The notes below the pieces were generated by a model, which worked only from the letters and a program-made list of their open reading frames with translations, was not told where the DNA came from and ran no database searches. Shown piece by piece: positions 50,592-59,380 of a DNA stretch of 64,000 nt. Within the stretch, counting starts at the first letter, position 1. The number at the start of each line of letters is the position of its first letter. The DNA lies in contig NZ_SWLG01000013.1 in assembly GCF_005747095.1 (NCBI RefSeq), positions 47,446-111,445 of the forward strand, given 5' to 3'. The DNA is from Exobacillus caeni (lineage in GTDB: Bacteria > Bacillota > Bacilli > Bacillales > Guptibacillaceae). A program made the translations under genes and the position numbers.

Positions 50592-51428
50592 ATGAAAAAG
50601 AAAAATCGCATTTTGATCACACTTGCAGCAGCAGGAGCGTTACTTGCAGCGAATCCAGCGAACAGTATGGCGGCAGGAAACGAAGATACCCAGCAAGCTG
50701 ATCAATTTAAAACATACGTTTATACAAAAACATTCAATTTTGCGAACCCTCAGGAATTGCAAAATTTCAACGTTGACCAATTTGTCCAGGGCTTTTTAAA
50801 GCAATATGGTACACAATTCAACTGGAACTACCAGCCGAAACAACCAGATCAACAGCAGCCTGCTCCTGAGCAGCCGGCACCACAGCCTGAGAAACCTAAA
50901 ACAGAACAGCCTGCACCAGAAAAGCCAGAACAACCTGAACAGGCACCTGAAAAAGCTGAGCCAGCCCCTGCGCCTGCTCCAGCCCCAGCTCCTGAAAAAC
51001 AGCCGGAACAGACGAAACAACCAGAACAACAACAGCCAGCAGGTTACAAACTTAGCGAATATGAACAACAGGTTGTGGACTTAACTAACCAGGAACGTGC
51101 TAAGAACGGCTTGCCGGCATTAAAAGTTGATCTAGAATTAAGCAAGGTTGCCCGTGCTAAGTCACAGGATATGCACGATAAAAATTACTTCTCCCATACA
51201 AGCCCGACATACGGTTCTCCGTTCGAAATGATGAAGCAATTCGGTATCGAGTACCGTTCTGCTGGAGAGAACATCGCGATGGGCCAACGTTCCCCTGAAG
51301 AAGTTGTTAATGCATGGATGAACAGTGAAGGCCACCGTAAAAACATCTTAAACAGCAACTATACGCATATCGGTGTAGGATATGTAAAAGACGGAAACTA
51401 CTGGACACAAGAATTTATCGGTAAATAA
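50592..51428 (+). CDS. Secreted CAP-domain protein (YkwD-like)
   Basis: A 278-residue secreted protein. The signal peptide ends SMAA near 27. After about 50 residues a Pro/Glu/Gln-rich linker (about 82-150) precedes the CAP domain (about 155-278): LTNQERAKNGLPALKVD, SHTSPTYGSPF, AGENIAMG, WMNSEGHRKNILNSNYTHIGVGY. The His and Glu of the CAP cavity are present. In B. subtilis YkwD is of this type and in other species CAP proteins occur on spores. ATG at 50592 is better spaced than 50586. A strong terminator follows. Confidence 0.88.
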   Translation: MKKKNRILITLAAAGALLAANPANSMAAGNEDTQQADQFKTYVYTKTFNFANPQELQNFNVDQFVQGFLKQYGTQFNWNYQPKQPDQQQPAPEQPAPQPEKPKTEQPAPEKPEQPEQAPEKAEPAPAPAPAPAPEKQPEQTKQPEQQQPAGYKLSEYEQQVVDLTNQERAKNGLPALKVDLELSKVARAKSQDMHDKNYFSHTSPTYGSPFEMMKQFGIEYRSAGENIAMGQRSPEEVVNAWMNSEGHRKNILNSNYTHIGVGYVKDGNYWTQEFIGK

Positions 51429-51437
51429 TTAAAAAAG

Positions 51438-51478
51438 AAGCATGCAGCCACTATCAAAGTGCTGCATGCTTTTATTTA
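51438..51478 (+). terminator. Terminator of the CAP gene
   Basis: AAGCATGCAGC (51438-51448) pairs perfectly with GCTGCATGCTT (51461-51471), then a T-rich tail. Confidence 0.85.
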
Positions 51479-51584
51479 TACCATATTAGAATGTATAACT
51501 TTTATAGCAAAGGAGAAGGCTCGATGTTGTTAGCTTGGCTCGCCTCTGCTTTCCAATAAAGGATTGCTTATCGGCGAGTTTTCT

Positions 51585-52655
51585 TTAATCGTATTTATAG
51601 CTGATGCTTTTCATTTTCGGTTCATCTAGTTGTTTTATGACTTCGACTAGCAGTTTAGCTGCATTTTCGAGGTCTTTTTTGCTTATCATCGATACATGGC
51701 TGTGGATATAGCGGGAAGGGACTCCGATTACGATAGACGGGACCCCATTTTTGAAAAGGTGGAACTTGCCGGCATCTGTTCCTCCACCTGTCATTACATC
51801 AGGTTGATAAGGGATGTTATGCTTTTCAGCAGTATCGACAACCAGATCGCGGAACCTGGTGTTCGGAATCATCGTGGCATCAAGGAACGTGACAATTGGG
51901 CCTTTTCCTAATCCCGGCTTGTTTTCATTTCCGCCCGGCCCGTCTTGTGCCACTCCAACATCCAGCGCGAATGCGACATCGGGTTCAATGATATAAGGGG
52001 CAGTCGTTGCTCCGCGCAATCCTACTTCCTCCTGGACGGTTGCTCCTGCATATACGATGTTGTCATGTTGGGCATCTTTTAGTTGTTTTAATACTTCCAC
52101 AGCAAGAAAACAGCCTGCTCTGTTGTCGAGCGCTTTTGCGAGAATGGTATCATTGTCAGGCAATAGCTCAAATGGGCAGATAGGAATAATCGGATCCCCG
52201 ACCCTGATTCCCCATGACTTTACCTGTTCACGGTCTCTTGCTCCAACATCAATAAACATTTCTTTCATCGGATATACTTTTTTTCTTTCCTTTGGAGTTA
52301 AGATATGAGGCGGTTTGGAGCCGATCACACCGGTATATGTCCTTTTTTCTGTCACGACAGAGACACGCTGGGATAAAAGAACCTGCTCCCACCAGCCTCC
52401 GAGCGGTGTGAAACGAAGGTATCCTTCTTTTGTAATCTCTTTTACCATGAATGCTACTTCATCAAGGTGCCCTGCAAGCATTATTTTTGGACCTGTTTCA
52501 TTGCCTTTTTTGATCCCGAAAATGCTTCCCATATTATCGTAAACAATATTTGTTTGCACCTTTTCGAGTTCTTCTTTCATGATTTTCCGTACATCTTGTT
52601 CATAACCAGGAGCTCCCTTTGCCTCCGTTAGTTGTTTTAGTAATTCAAGTTCCAA
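51585..52655 (-). CDS. M42-family aminopeptidase (YsdC/FrvX-like)
   Basis: Dinuclear-metal aminopeptidase that forms tetrahedral dodecamers, of about 356 residues. Metal ligands and catalytic residues: GHLDEVAF (His, Asp), LDNRAGC, QEEVGLRGA (catalytic Glu pair), ALDVGVAQDGPG and IHSHVSMIS. AKGAPGYEQDVR at the N-terminus is typical. Start is uncertain: TTG at 52655 gives a family-like N-terminus; ATGs at 52667, 52676 and 52685 are possible. It degrades peptides in the cytosol. Monocistronic. Confidence 0.82.
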   Translation of the reverse strand: MELELLKQLTEAKGAPGYEQDVRKIMKEELEKVQTNIVYDNMGSIFGIKKGNETGPKIMLAGHLDEVAFMVKEITKEGYLRFTPLGGWWEQVLLSQRVSVVTEKRTYTGVIGSKPPHILTPKERKKVYPMKEMFIDVGARDREQVKSWGIRVGDPIIPICPFELLPDNDTILAKALDNRAGCFLAVEVLKQLKDAQHDNIVYAGATVQEEVGLRGATTAPYIIEPDVAFALDVGVAQDGPGGNENKPGLGKGPIVTFLDATMIPNTRFRDLVVDTAEKHNIPYQPDVMTGGGTDAGKFHLFKNGVPSIVIGVPSRYIHSHVSMISKKDLENAAKLLVEVIKQLDEPKMKSISYKYD

Positions 52656-52871
52656 AATTATCCACATCCTTCTCATTTTATACAAGTATAGAGTGGCGAA
52701 TCGTATTTGTTTTTATACCAATGTCTTTAAAGAAACTACTTTAAAGGGCGTTAGGTACAGATATTGTTATGAAAACCGGGAATTAGTATTTTGCGAAAAG
52801 AAGTTAACTTCATAGTTTGTTTATCCGATTAATATAATGAGATATAAAAAGAATGACGGAGGCCTGATGCG

Positions 52872-53105
52872 ATGAAGGGGAAGTTCTCGGAATTCGGCCA
52901 GTGGATCGTTTTGGCAGTAATTGCTTTTTTATATGTAAAGTATGGCTTGCCGGCTCTATTTGAAAAAGGTGAGCGCTCGTATTTAGAAGTAGCTTTTATT
53001 GGATTCAGTTCACTCTTTTTGTTTTCATTCATCTGGATACTTTTTCAAAAGAAAGCAGATGGAGATGAATCAGAGCAAAAGGAACAGACGACTACCGGCA
53101 GTTAA
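52872..53105 (+). CDS. Small two-helix membrane protein
   Basis: A 77-residue protein with two membrane helices (about 12-28 and 40-60) and an acidic C-terminal tail. GGAGG lies 9 bp before the ATG. No family recognised. It lies 86 bp before the MOSC gene in the same direction. Confidence 0.65.
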   Translation: MKGKFSEFGQWIVLAVIAFLYVKYGLPALFEKGERSYLEVAFIGFSSLFLFSFIWILFQKKADGDESEQKEQTTTGS

Positions 53106-53191
53106 CTTTAACTGAGAAATAAAAAGGAAGCAGGATAGAAGTTATCGAAACAATATAGTAGAGCTTAAATTTTTTTTGAAGGGGTGATCGG

Positions 53192-53914
53192 ATGGGGAAA
53201 GCGGGAAAACTCCAGACCATAATGAGGCATCCTGTTAAATCCTTCAGTGGAGAAAGTGTCCAATCTGTGGAAGTGAAGTCTTATGGGGTATATGGCGATA
53301 GGAGTCATGCTTTTATGGACGAGACGAGGCCAGGAAAATACCTGACAGCGACACAGGCCCCAGGTATGATCGGTTACTCTGCTGTTTTTAAAGGAGAAGA
53401 GAAGGAGGAAGAATTCCCAGAAATTCTTATCAAAACCCCGGAGGGAACCCGGTACAGCTGGCAGGATAATCTATTGAAGGAAGAGATGGAACGTTTGTCT
53501 GGTCGAAAAGTGAAGCCGGTCAAGTATTCACCTTCTCATGTACCAATAGGAGCGATTGAAGAGGAAAACATTTTGATCGTAACATTATCTTCGCTTAAAA
53601 AAATGGAAGAGTTAATCGGGAAAAGGATCGACCACAGGAGATTCCGGGCCAACCTTGTGCTGGACCTTGAGGAAGACATCCCTTTCCAGGAGGAAACATG
53701 GTATGGAAAAAAGCTTGTCTTTAAAGAAGTTGAATTAAAAGTCGAACGCCCCTGCGAGAGGTGCAGCATTATTAACATAGATCCTGAAGAAAACAGGATA
53801 ACGCCGGAGATGTTAAAAAACATCTATAAATACAGGGATAATATCTTTGGTGTATATGCTTCCGTAAAACGAACAGGAAGGCTATCGAGAGGAGAAGCAT
53901 TTTCTCTCGTATAG
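53192..53914 (+). CDS. MOSC-domain protein
   Basis: A 240-residue protein with the N-terminal beta barrel MOSC_N (about 1-85, MRHPVKSFSGESVQSVEV, GDRSHAF) and a MOSC domain (about 100-235). The conserved Cys lies in VERPCERCSIINID. Related proteins (mARC, YiiM) use molybdenum cofactor for N-reduction of hydroxylated compounds. AGGGGTGA precedes the ATG. Stands alone. Confidence 0.82.
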   Translation: MGKAGKLQTIMRHPVKSFSGESVQSVEVKSYGVYGDRSHAFMDETRPGKYLTATQAPGMIGYSAVFKGEEKEEEFPEILIKTPEGTRYSWQDNLLKEEMERLSGRKVKPVKYSPSHVPIGAIEEENILIVTLSSLKKMEELIGKRIDHRRFRANLVLDLEEDIPFQEETWYGKKLVFKEVELKVERPCERCSIINIDPEENRITPEMLKNIYKYRDNIFGVYASVKRTGRLSRGEAFSLV

Positions 53915-53964
53915 GAAAGCTCCTTTTTTAACAGAGAAGAAGGGCCGTCGTCGTTCAAAAGTTT

Positions 53965-54599
53965 AGGCTCTTTTCTAAAAGAATGTTGTTTTGCACAGTA
54001 TTTATAAACTGCGACGTGATTGCAGCATTGATTTCCACTCCGGTCAGTTCGCTTTCCGCGGGCAACGCTTCAGCTTCCTCGTCAGCAAAAACCGCTTCCT
54101 GCGGGATCTTCAGCTGTTGCTTTTCCCGCAGGAGTCGACTGCCCTCCGCTACAATCAATTGAAGTTTTTCAAGAGAAGTACAACGAAACACAGCCTAGCG
54201 AAGGAAATACACGTAGACTCCTCGAAAATGAACATCACATTTTCTTCGTGCGATGTCTTGCTGCCGTAGCTTTCCTTATCCTGCGGGACAGCGAAGACGT
54301 TGAGACCCCGCAGTGTGGAAAGGTGAAGGCGAACGCCTAGAGACGTATGGATTGGACTGAGCCGTATGGAGATAAAGAAAACACGACGAACGAAAGAGAG
54401 TCGATGTTGCCTTATCGCAAGGAGGTGAGGGAAATCCACTAGTCTCTTTGAGCCGTAACCAGACAGGCGTTTTGTGCGAGAGAGGAGGCTCAGCGCGAGC
54501 CCGCGGAAAGCGTAGTGTATTTCCGTAGCGTTTATCCGTTATGTCGCAGTTACTCTCAAATGTGAAGCTTATAAAGCAACAAAGTATACGAAAATAGCG
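53965..54599 (+). repeat. Dispersed element A, copy 3 (cargo inverted in the right arm)
   Basis: About 635 bp. Starts TAGGCTCTTTTC (53964) and ends near GAAAATAGC. The left arm (CGCTTTCCGCGGGC) runs directly into TCTTCAGCTGTTGC without cargo. The cargo is in the right arm (about 54316-54471, ACTAGTCTCTTTGAGCC near its end), in the reverse orientation to copy 1. It lies in the 878-bp gap 53915-54792, where otherwise only a small hairpin (GGCTACTTATGG/CCATAGGCAGCC near 54651) is seen. Confidence 0.8.
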
Positions 54600-54792
54600 A
54601 AAGTTTAAGAATACAGATATGCGCTACTAGCGCTTCCGTCTTGATCTAAAGGCTACTTATGGGCAAAGTTCCATAGGCAGCCTATGTTTAATGGAAGGTG
54701 TAGTTGGATAAATAATAGAAAGAATGTTATTTTATCTATAGTGCTTCACCATAGAAAAAATTTAGTTATGATTTACCAGGGAGGTATTAGTA

Positions 54793-55035
54793 ATGAGAGA
54801 AAATTTACACCCCGATTACCGAAAAGTAGTCTTTCATGATGTGACTTCTGGCTATAAGTTTTTGTCAGGTTCAACAATGAATTCGAATGAAACGATCGAA
54901 TGGGAAGACGGCAATACGTATCCTGTGGTCAAAGTGGATATTAGTTCAGAATCACATCCTTTTTACACAGGGGAACAGAGATTTGCCGATAAAGGCGGAC
55001 GAGCAGAGCGCTTCCGGAAGAAATATAACCGATAA
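54793..55035 (+). CDS. rpmE2: Ribosomal protein L31 type B
   Basis: An 80-residue zinc-independent L31 paralogue: [46 protein letters not shown] and a basic end [11 protein letters not shown]. It has no CxxC zinc knuckle. In Bacillus this form (YtiA) replaces zinc-bound L31 when zinc is low under Zur control. Only a half-site like TTATGATTT is seen upstream. GGGAGG precedes the ATG. Confidence 0.92.
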   Translation: MRENLHPDYRKVVFHDVTSGYKFLSGSTMNSNETIEWEDGNTYPVVKVDISSESHPFYTGEQRFADKGGRAERFRKKYNR

Positions 55036-55100
55036 GCAAAAATGTTTACTTGATTGGTTTTACCGTATTACAATATAGTCCCCCTAAAAAATTACCTGTA

Positions 55101-55134
55101 CACCTGGCCGGCGTTCGTTTGGTCAGGTGTTTTG
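55101..55134 (+). terminator. Terminator of rpmE2
   Basis: CACCTGGCC (55101-55109) pairs with GGTCAGGTG (55121-55129) with one wobble, followed by TTTTGGTTT. Confidence 0.75.
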
Positions 55135-55324
55135 GTTTACCGTATAAGAATATCTTCCATAAAGACTCGTTAAAGGCTCGTTAAGTTTTTTCCTGAAGAT
55201 TTTTTCTTCTCCTTCTAAAGTCTTATGTTTTCTTCTACAAATGACGGAAGCAAGAAACTCTTTTGCATTGTATGCTTGATATAGAAAAGGTTTTACAAAC
55301 CAAAAAGAGGAGAGGAAGGTTGAA

Positions 55325-56137
55325 ATGGAAAAACGCATATGCAAAACCTGTGGCACACAGTATGAGGGATCCCCGATAGAATGCCCCATTTGCCTCGACG
55401 AGCGCCAATACGTAGGTCATAACGGGCAAGAATGGACCACGTTGAGAGAGATGAAGGAAAAACGGTTTGAAAATGAATTTACAAAAATAGAACCCAATTT
55501 AGTTAGTATTCAAACTTCACCTGAATTTGCTATTTCACAGAGGGCGTTGCTCATTCAGACAGAAGAAGGGAATTTCTTATGGGACTGTGTTTCATTTATC
55601 GATGACAAAACGGCTGAAGAAATCGATAAGCTCGGTGGGTTAGATGGTATTTATATTTCCCATCCGCATTATTATAGTTCTATGGTCGAATGGGCAGAAC
55701 GATTTGATTGTGAAGTTTATGTCCATGAAAACGATCAGGAATGGATAATGCGACCTGATAAAAGGGTAAGGACATGGAGTGGAAAAGAGCTTAAAGTGAC
55801 AGACAGTATCACAGTAATTCAGGCAGGCGGACACTTTGATGGAAGTGCTGTTCTTCACTGGACTGGCGGTGCAGCGGGAGAAGGAGTCCTTTTAACAGGA
55901 GATACCATCTATGTTGTGCCAGACCGTGAGTGGGTGAGCTTCATGTACAGCTATCCAAACCTTATTCCGCTGGCAGAAAGTGAAATCGAAACGATTGTTG
56001 ACCGAGTGGAGCCATATCACTTTGAGCGGATATATGGAGCATGGCCAAACTCCATCGTAAAATCAAATGCAAAGCAATCCATCAAACGCTCAGCAGAACG
56101 ATATCTCCTGCATAGCAAAGAAAAAACCCGAAGCTGA
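55325..56137 (+). CDS. MBL-fold protein with N-terminal zinc ribbon and altered metal motif
   Basis: A 270-residue protein. An N-terminal zinc ribbon has CKTCGTQY and CPICLDE (Cys 6, 9, 20, 23). The rest is a metallo-beta-lactamase fold, but HxHxDH reads HPHYYS, so the Asp and third His are lost; GGHFDGS and LTGDTIYV keep later ligands. Activity may be altered. AGAGGAGAGG precedes the ATG. A terminator overlaps its end. Function unknown. Confidence 0.78.
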   Translation: MEKRICKTCGTQYEGSPIECPICLDERQYVGHNGQEWTTLREMKEKRFENEFTKIEPNLVSIQTSPEFAISQRALLIQTEEGNFLWDCVSFIDDKTAEEIDKLGGLDGIYISHPHYYSSMVEWAERFDCEVYVHENDQEWIMRPDKRVRTWSGKELKVTDSITVIQAGGHFDGSAVLHWTGGAAGEGVLLTGDTIYVVPDREWVSFMYSYPNLIPLAESEIETIVDRVEPYHFERIYGAWPNSIVKSNAKQSIKRSAERYLLHSKEKTRS

Positions 56138-56152
56138 GAGCTTCGGGTTTAA
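56123..56152 (+). terminator. Terminator of the MBL/zinc-ribbon gene
   Basis: AACCCGAAGCT pairs perfectly with AGCTTCGGGTT around a GAG loop, then TTAAAAA. It overlaps the last codons. Confidence 0.8.
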
Positions 56153-56182
56153 AAATGCTATTAAACTTTCCTTCAGTGGAGA

Positions 56183-56213
56183 GTTATCCACATTTTTGAT
56201 GGGGTCAGACCCC
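56183..56213. repeat. REP-like sequence (GGGGTCAGACCCC)
   Basis: GTTATCCACA (56183-56192), 8 bp, then GGGGTCAGACCCC (56201-56213). Same module order as 37850-37882. It abuts the stop codon of the M23 gene. Confidence 0.8.
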
Positions 56214-57299
56214 CTACTTTAAATAGGGTATTGGATTAACAGCGTTGGATTTGCTGTTGTTCCATTGGCCTTTGTGCAGTTCGAAGTGAAGGTGCTGGCC
56301 AAAGGATCTCCCGGTATTTCCCATTGTTCCGATTCTTTGCCCCTGTGAAACGGACTGGCCTGTGCTGACCATCCGGCTTCTCATATGAGCATAAACGGTA
56401 GTATAGGTCTGGCCTTTTATGTTATGCGTAATAAAAACCACGTTTCCATAACTGGAAGAATAGTAGGATTTGGCTACTGTCCCAGATGCCGCTGCATGAA
56501 CAGGGACCGTTCCAGATTTTGCGATATCGATTCCAAAATGGTTACCAAGTGAGCGGTCTCCAAAATTGGAGGAAACCCTGCCTGCTGCCGGATAAATAAA
56601 GCTGCCATTCCCTCTGGACGGGCGTTTCTTTTCTGTTTCAATAGCTGTATTTTGTTCAGTTGAAATGTCTGTTTCAAGCTCCATATGAAGTTCATCTTCT
56701 TCCATATTGACGTCTTTCAGAAGCTTTTTCTTATTTTCAATCTGGTTATCCAGTTCTTTTTGCAGCTTTTTGAGTTCTTCCAGGTTGGTTTCTACTTCCT
56801 CCAATTCATTGGCCACTTCTGTTTTTTTCATTTCTAACTCTTCCTTATCGCTCATATGTTCTTCCAGGATTGTTTTATCCTGTTCTGCGATCGAATTTAA
56901 CGCACTGATTCTTTCGACGAAGTCTCCAAAATCCTGTGCACCGAGCAATACTTCAATGAAATCTACCGGACCGCCGCTTTGGTACATATAACGTACCCGT
57001 TCTTTCAAAAGCTTGTCCCTTTCTTCGATACGCTTTTGAATGACAGCGATTTCTTTTTTTAACTTCTCGATGTCTTCCTTCGCATCTTTAACTTCCGTTT
57101 CTTTTTTAAAGATTTCCTGGTCGTTTTCGGAGATCTTGTGATCAATTTGCCTTATTTCTTTTTCAAGCTTTTGTTCTTTCGATTTCAACTCGTTCATTTT
57201 ATCCTGTGTAGCTGATGCGTTCGCTGTTTCAAGATTAGCGGGCATAAAAATGACAAGCCCAAGAATGATTATGTATAAAAGTATTTTTTTGCGAAACAA
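56214..57299 (-). CDS. Secreted coiled-coil M23 endopeptidase
   Basis: A peptidoglycan hydrolase of about 361 residues from TTG at 57299 (GGGGGG 9 bp upstream), with a signal peptide MFRKKILLYIIILGLVIFM ending near ANA. A PcsB/EnvC-like coiled coil (about 35-215) is rich in Glu and Lys. The M23 domain (about 235-361) has NHFGIDIAKSG (zinc His and Asp), TTVYAHMRS and GQHLHFELH. It cleaves cell wall cross-links during growth or division. A REP-like sequence lies directly after its stop. Confidence 0.88.
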   Translation of the reverse strand: MFRKKILLYIIILGLVIFMPANLETANASATQDKMNELKSKEQKLEKEIRQIDHKISENDQEIFKKETEVKDAKEDIEKLKKEIAVIQKRIEERDKLLKERVRYMYQSGGPVDFIEVLLGAQDFGDFVERISALNSIAEQDKTILEEHMSDKEELEMKKTEVANELEEVETNLEELKKLQKELDNQIENKKKLLKDVNMEEDELHMELETDISTEQNTAIETEKKRPSRGNGSFIYPAAGRVSSNFGDRSLGNHFGIDIAKSGTVPVHAAASGTVAKSYYSSSYGNVVFITHNIKGQTYTTVYAHMRSRMVSTGQSVSQGQRIGTMGNTGRSFGQHLHFELHKGQWNNSKSNAVNPIPYLK

Positions 57300-57524
57300 A
57301 ACTGGAATCCCCCCGGTCATTTTTTGCTGATTAGAAAAACTTGCATTCTTAATCATTCAATACATACCATTTATTTAATTCGATAGAACGGGAGGTTGTT
57401 GACCGTAAAGGGAAGATTTAAACATGTACATGTTGGGAGAAGAGGTGAAAATGGGGATGGGAACCAGATAATGGGCATAAAACTGGCGAATAATGGGGGG
57501 ATATGCAGGAAATAGGGTATCAAA

Positions 57525-57586
57525 AATAAAGATCGCTCTCCAGAAAAAACCATTAAAAATCTGAAACGTTTTTCAGGAGAGCGATG
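57525..57586 (-). terminator. Terminator of the MBL-DUF3219 unit
   Basis: ATCGCTCTCC (57532-57541) pairs perfectly with GGAGAGCGAT (57576-57585), with AGAAAAAAC/GTTTTTC pairing inside; on the minus strand CTTTATTTTTG follows. Confidence 0.75.
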
Positions 57587-57611
57587 GAATCTTACCATGG
57601 TCTCTTTGCAT

Positions 57612-57896
57612 TTAATAGACCTGGATAAGCTCGAGATGAAAATCTCCAATCGCATTTTCTTCGTAAAGGTTGGTGAAAGAAGTAGAATAATTAAAAATCG
57701 TCGCGTTAAATGCTTCTTCTTTTTCAGGTATTCGAACATAAAAGGTCATTTCATATAACAATGTTGTGACGCCGTTATATTCTCCGCTGCGCACTTTAAA
57801 ATCAAAAGAAATTTTCTTTTTGCCGTTATCAGCGGTTCCTTCTTTAAAGTTTGTAATATTAAGCTTATAGTCATTCAGTTCGATTACGCTTATCAT
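57612..57896 (-). CDS. DUF3219 protein (YkvR-like)
   Basis: A 94-residue beta-rich protein: LYEMTFYVRIPEKEEAFNATIFNYSTSFTNLYEENAIGDFHLELIQV matches remembered B. subtilis YkvR (DUF3219). Function unknown. Its ATG overlaps the TGA of the MBL gene (ATGA), so the two are translationally coupled and may act together. Confidence 0.82.
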   Translation of the reverse strand: MISVIELNDYKLNITNFKEGTADNGKKKISFDFKVRSGEYNGVTTLLYEMTFYVRIPEKEEAFNATIFNYSTSFTNLYEENAIGDFHLELIQVY

Positions 57897-58870
57897 TTCT
57901 GCACCTCTTTATCCTCCGAAGTTTTAACGGAATAGCTATCTATCCGCTTGCCCCATAATGTTTCCCCCAATTTTAACACTTTAAGCTTTTCAGATGGAAG
58001 CTTCAGCCGTTCCCATTCTACATACAATCTTTCCAATGCTTCGGAACCTGTATCATCGGCCAAACGGTATGCGCCGTAATGCATAGGGATAAACAGATCT
58101 GCTTTCACTTCTAGAAAAGCTGTTATGGCGTCTTCCGGATTGATATGGGAATCTGACATGAACCATTCTGGCTCGTAAGCCCCGATCGGCATTATTGCAT
58201 AAGTGATGGTGAATCGTTCACCGATTTCTTTGAATCCTCTAAAATATCCGGTATCTCCGGCAAAATAAACGGTTTTCCCCCTGTCAGGTGATTCGATAAC
58301 CCAGCCGCCCCAGTGGGAGGCATTTGTATCCCACAACGATCGTTTTGTCCAGTGCTGTGCAGGTACAAAGGTAAGGTTGATATTTTTATAGGAAAACGTC
58401 TCCCACCAGTTTCCCTCTGTCACTTTTGTAAATCCTTTTCTCGAGAAAACCTCTTTTAGTCCAACAGGAACAAAAAAAGAAATGTCTCCGTTCAGTTTTT
58501 TAATAGAGGAAAAAGATAGATGGTCATAATGGCCGTGAGAAATAAGTACGGCATCTATTTCAGGCAGGTCCATAATATCTATCCCCGGCTGTGTAAGCCG
58601 TTTTTGCGTACCCATCCAGTAATCCCAAACAGGGTCAGTAAGAATGTTCATACCGCCTGTCTGGATTAAAAAGGTAGAATGTCCGATCCAGGTTAAAGAA
58701 AAATCATGCCTGTTTTTCTTCAGTTGCTCTATTTCTTTTCTGGACGATTGCGGAATCTGCTTTGATAAGTCCTTTTGCTTCGTTCTTCGCTCTTTATGCC
58801 ACTTTAGAAGTTCAGAAAAACTCCTGGTATTGTTGATGCCGTCGTAATTTTGATAGCGTTTTCTCGCCAT
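57893..58870 (-). CDS. MBL-fold hydrolase (NAPE-PLD/UlaG-like)
   Basis: A 325-residue metallo-beta-lactamase protein with full metal site: TWIGHSTFLIQ, TDPVW, LISHGHYDHLS (HxHxDH), PAQHWTKRS, FAGDTGYF and IPMHYGAY. The layout resembles the family of N-acyl phosphatidylethanolamine phospholipase D and its bacterial relatives. The substrate in bacteria is not known. ATG at 58870 follows AAAGGTG by 6 bp. Coupled to DUF3219. Confidence 0.82.
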   Translation of the reverse strand: MARKRYQNYDGINNTRSFSELLKWHKERRTKQKDLSKQIPQSSRKEIEQLKKNRHDFSLTWIGHSTFLIQTGGMNILTDPVWDYWMGTQKRLTQPGIDIMDLPEIDAVLISHGHYDHLSFSSIKKLNGDISFFVPVGLKEVFSRKGFTKVTEGNWWETFSYKNINLTFVPAQHWTKRSLWDTNASHWGGWVIESPDRGKTVYFAGDTGYFRGFKEIGERFTITYAIMPIGAYEPEWFMSDSHINPEDAITAFLEVKADLFIPMHYGAYRLADDTGSEALERLYVEWERLKLPSEKLKVLKLGETLWGKRIDSYSVKTSEDKEVQK

Positions 58871-59023
58871 GCTCATCACCTTTTCTTTACGTTCGGAATA
58901 GTTATATAGCAAGCAGTTATCATTAAAAAGATTTTCAGTACAAGCACTTTGTCTCTTTTGTTTGTTGGATAAAATCCAGGCTATGTTTGCACACTAATAG
59001 TAAAACATGATGAGGTGAAAAAG

Positions 59024-59236
59024 ATGGGATTGTTAAGCAGTTTTTCTGAATGGAGAAATGCAAGGTATCAGAAAAAGCTGGCAAGGATGGAAGAGCAGGG
59101 TATCTGTCCGGATTGCTATGGCAGAGGAATCAATGTGTTCGCGCAAAATGAATTCGCCTATACGAATAACTATGACTGTCCTGGATGTAACGGAAGCGGT
59201 TCCTTTGATGATTGGTCTGAAATAAACGATAGGTGA
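59024..59236 (+). CDS. Small protein with DnaJ-type zinc motif
   Basis: A 70-residue protein with two CxxCxGxG-type elements: CPDCYGRG and CPGCNGSG, about 28 residues apart, as in DnaJ zinc fingers. The N-terminus is basic and helical (SSFSEWRNARYQKKLARM). The four Cys probably bind one zinc. ATG at 59024 is preferred to GTG at 59015 because GAGGTG is better spaced. Function unknown. Confidence 0.72.
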   Translation: MGLLSSFSEWRNARYQKKLARMEEQGICPDCYGRGINVFAQNEFAYTNNYDCPGCNGSGSFDDWSEINDR

Positions 59237-59250
59237 AGCGTTAAAAAGGA

Positions 59251-59373
59251 AAGAGGCTGGCTCAATCGGAAAGTGTTAAGCACCTCCAACACAAGTTCAA
59301 GAAAACGTATGCTAAAGTTTTCCTTAAACTTGTACCAAACGGAGGTGGTTAGAAACTTGTGTGTCAGCCTCTT
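59251..59373. repeat. Long imperfect inverted repeat between convergent genes
   Basis: AAGAGGCTG (59251-59259) pairs with CAGCCTCTT (59365-59373). Inside, TAAGCACCTCC pairs with GGAGGTGGTTA, ACAAGTTCAAG with CTTAAACTTGT and AAAAC with GTTTT. The whole 123 bp can form one long stem. It would terminate both flanking genes. Confidence 0.7.
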
Positions 59374-59380
59374 CTGGTTT

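Noticed and set aside
50796..51068. 90-codon minus-strand ORF rich in Leu, Phe and Arg.
   Set aside because: Antisense of the Pro/Glu/Gln-rich linker of the CAP protein; composition artefact.
54755..54775. Zur box upstream of rpmE2.
   Set aside because: Only a half-site like TTATGATTT is visible; the second arm and spacing do not match.
57371..57739. 122-codon minus-strand ORF overlapping the DUF3219 gene.
   Set aside because: Overlaps a conserved-type gene in another frame and crosses its terminator.
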